Positions 5,270-6,049 of a stretch of 6,049 nucleotides of DNA are shown one piece after another; within the stretch, counting starts at the first letter, position 1; each line of letters opens with the position of its first letter. Origin of the DNA: Actinomycetota bacterium (GTDB taxonomy: Bacteria > Actinomycetota > Acidimicrobiia > Acidimicrobiales > Ilumatobacteraceae); contig WLFB01000089.1 of NCBI GenBank assembly GCA_009703975.1, positions 1 through 6,049 of the forward strand, given 5' to 3'. The position numbers were made by a program, and so were the translations under genes. Below the pieces are notes generated by a model. It was given only the letters and a program-made list of their open reading frames with translations. It had not been told where the DNA came from and made no database searches.

Positions 5270-6038
5270 CCGCTTTAGCCCGCCATGCTCGCGCCGTTCG
5301 CTCTGCTACGCCGTAACGCGCTGCAATCGTTGCCGCGTTATCACCAGCTGCCACTGCTCGTAAAATTTCAATGTGCTTTGGGTCTATGCCTTGGTCTAAC
5401 GCAACAGCAATAAGTTTGTCCAAACTCACTTCTTCTTCGAACTGCTCTTCAGGTGCAACTAGAAATTCTGACAAAATGAATGGGTCCATCGGGATAACTT
5501 TGTAGCGCTTTGAACGATTGCCATGCACAAAAGCAAAATATTCGCTATCGCGCACCAGATTCGCCGCAACTTTAATTGGTCGACGATGCCAAGGATATTT
5601 ACGAATCACTCCCCACGCGCTCGGAAGAACATCAGCAATTGCCGTGTCGATTCCACCTTCGACTATCCGACCTCGCCGTCGCGCAATCGCCAGCAATGGT
5701 GGCAAAATTCGCTGCAACACAATGCGAGCCGCAAGTTCATCGCTGGTCGCTTGTTTCACAAGCAACCATAAGTACTGATCGCCCTGCGAATCATCGCGCG
5801 CAGTATTGAAGCCTGCACGTACTAAAACTTCATCTAGATGATTCACCTTGCCGCCCGGCAAAGACCACGAATTAACGATTTCAAGTTCTCGGTTTCGGTC
5901 ACTGATTAGTTGCCATTCCCTAATTAGTCGAGATACCGGGCTTGCCGACCTTTGGACAACACCAGGGCTCCACTCCAATAATGGTTGACTAGTTACGTTG
6001 TCTGAATTGATTGTCGTGAGTTGTGTCATGCACAACAT
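5232..6038 (-). CDS. Sigma-like / HTH DNA-binding protein, uncharacterised
   Basis: A 268-residue soluble protein with no signal peptide or membrane helix. The C-terminal part (about 218-262) is a helix-turn-helix of the LuxR or sigma-region-4 type: HIEILRAVAAGDNAATIAA leading into YGVAERTARAWRAKAVSEL. The centre (about 98-172) is helical and basic (LQRILPPLLAIARRRGR, then SAWGVIRKYPWHRRP), resembling a degenerate sigma region 2; an acidic stretch EEQFEEEV lies at 197-204. From memory, similar unannotated proteins are common in Actinobacteria; I do not know a proven function. It probably binds DNA, but no metal or nitrogen ligand motif is visible. The 3' end overlaps the end of the copper ATPase gene by 38 bases in convergent orientation. 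Two starts are possible, ATG at 6038 or the fourth codon ATG at 6029. No in-frame stop is seen between 6038 and the window edge, so the true start could lie outside. No clear Shine-Dalgarno was found. Confidence 0.75.
   Translation of the reverse strand: MLCMTQLTTINSDNVTSQPLLEWSPGVVQRSASPVSRLIREWQLISDRNRELEIVNSWSLPGGKVNHLDEVLVRAGFNTARDDSQGDQYLWLLVKQATSDELAARIVLQRILPPLLAIARRRGRIVEGGIDTAIADVLPSAWGVIRKYPWHRRPIKVAANLVRDSEYFAFVHGNRSKRYKVIPMDPFILSEFLVAPEEQFEEEVSLDKLIAVALDQGIDPKHIEILRAVAAGDNAATIAARYGVAERTARAWRAKAVSELRVRTRCAV
6020..6036. repeat. Spaced inverted repeat GTTGTG-N5-CACAAC over the start of the HTH gene
   Basis: Two perfect 6-base arms (6020-6025 and 6031-6036) flank a 5-base spacer. The repeat contains the second possible ATG (6029) and touches the first (6036-6038) of the - strand HTH gene. 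It could be an operator for autoregulation or an RNA hairpin that hides the start. The arm length is short enough to occur by chance. Confidence 0.35.
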
Positions 6039-6049
6039 CGTGCGAATTA

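Noticed and set aside
5265..5279. Small hairpin GCTAA-N5-TTAGC at the copper ATPase stop codon, considered as a terminator
   Set aside because: Only a 5-bp stem, no T-run on either strand, and it lies inside the coding sequence of the HTH gene.
5518..5809. Three + strand open frames of 77-86 codons opposite the HTH gene
   Set aside because: All lie antisense to the HTH protein, overlap one another in different frames and have no recognisable content.

Overview
The window looks like a chromosomal segment from an actinobacterium, possibly one of the mid-GC aquatic lineages such as Acidimicrobiia. This placement is an inference from three things: a eukaryotic-type glutamine synthetase (GSII) lying directly upstream of a GlnA2-like GSI, an OmpR-family regulator with a degenerate receiver beside it (reminiscent of actinobacterial GlnR), and a copper ATPase and a sigma-like HTH protein that resemble actinobacterial families. 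GC content is moderate by eye and was not counted. No rRNA, tRNA, CRISPR array, insertion sequence or phage gene was seen.

Left part (1-2306, + strand) is a nitrogen-assimilation block. It opens with the last 60 codons of a GSII gene carrying an unusual lysine-rich tail. A 12-bp perfect stem-loop follows, then a complete 445-residue GSI-alpha glutamine synthetase. Seven bases after its stop comes a 230-residue winged-helix response regulator whose receiver lacks several phosphorylation-site residues. The tight GSI-regulator spacing indicates cotranscription, so the regulator is a good candidate for a nitrogen regulator.

Middle part (2303-5269) is a metal-transport block. A 192-residue UPF0016/GDT1-type membrane protein on the - strand converges on the regulator with a 4-base overlap of stop codons. 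It is divergent from a Cu(+)-type P1B ATPase (CopA-like) on the + strand. The two share a 93-bp intergenic region holding a perfect 12-bp palindrome.

Right part (5232-6038, - strand) encodes a 268-residue actinobacterial-looking protein with a sigma-region-2-like central part and a C-terminal helix-turn-helix. Its 3' end overlaps the end of the ATPase gene by 38 bases, and its 5' end lies against the window edge. A spaced inverted repeat overlaps its possible start codons.

The genes are densely packed. The window is mostly ordinary housekeeping and metal-homeostasis content; the unusual points are the tandem GSII-GSI-regulator arrangement, the lysine-rich GSII tail, the degenerate receiver, and the altered GDT1 motifs. 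I see no strong sign of a wholly new system.
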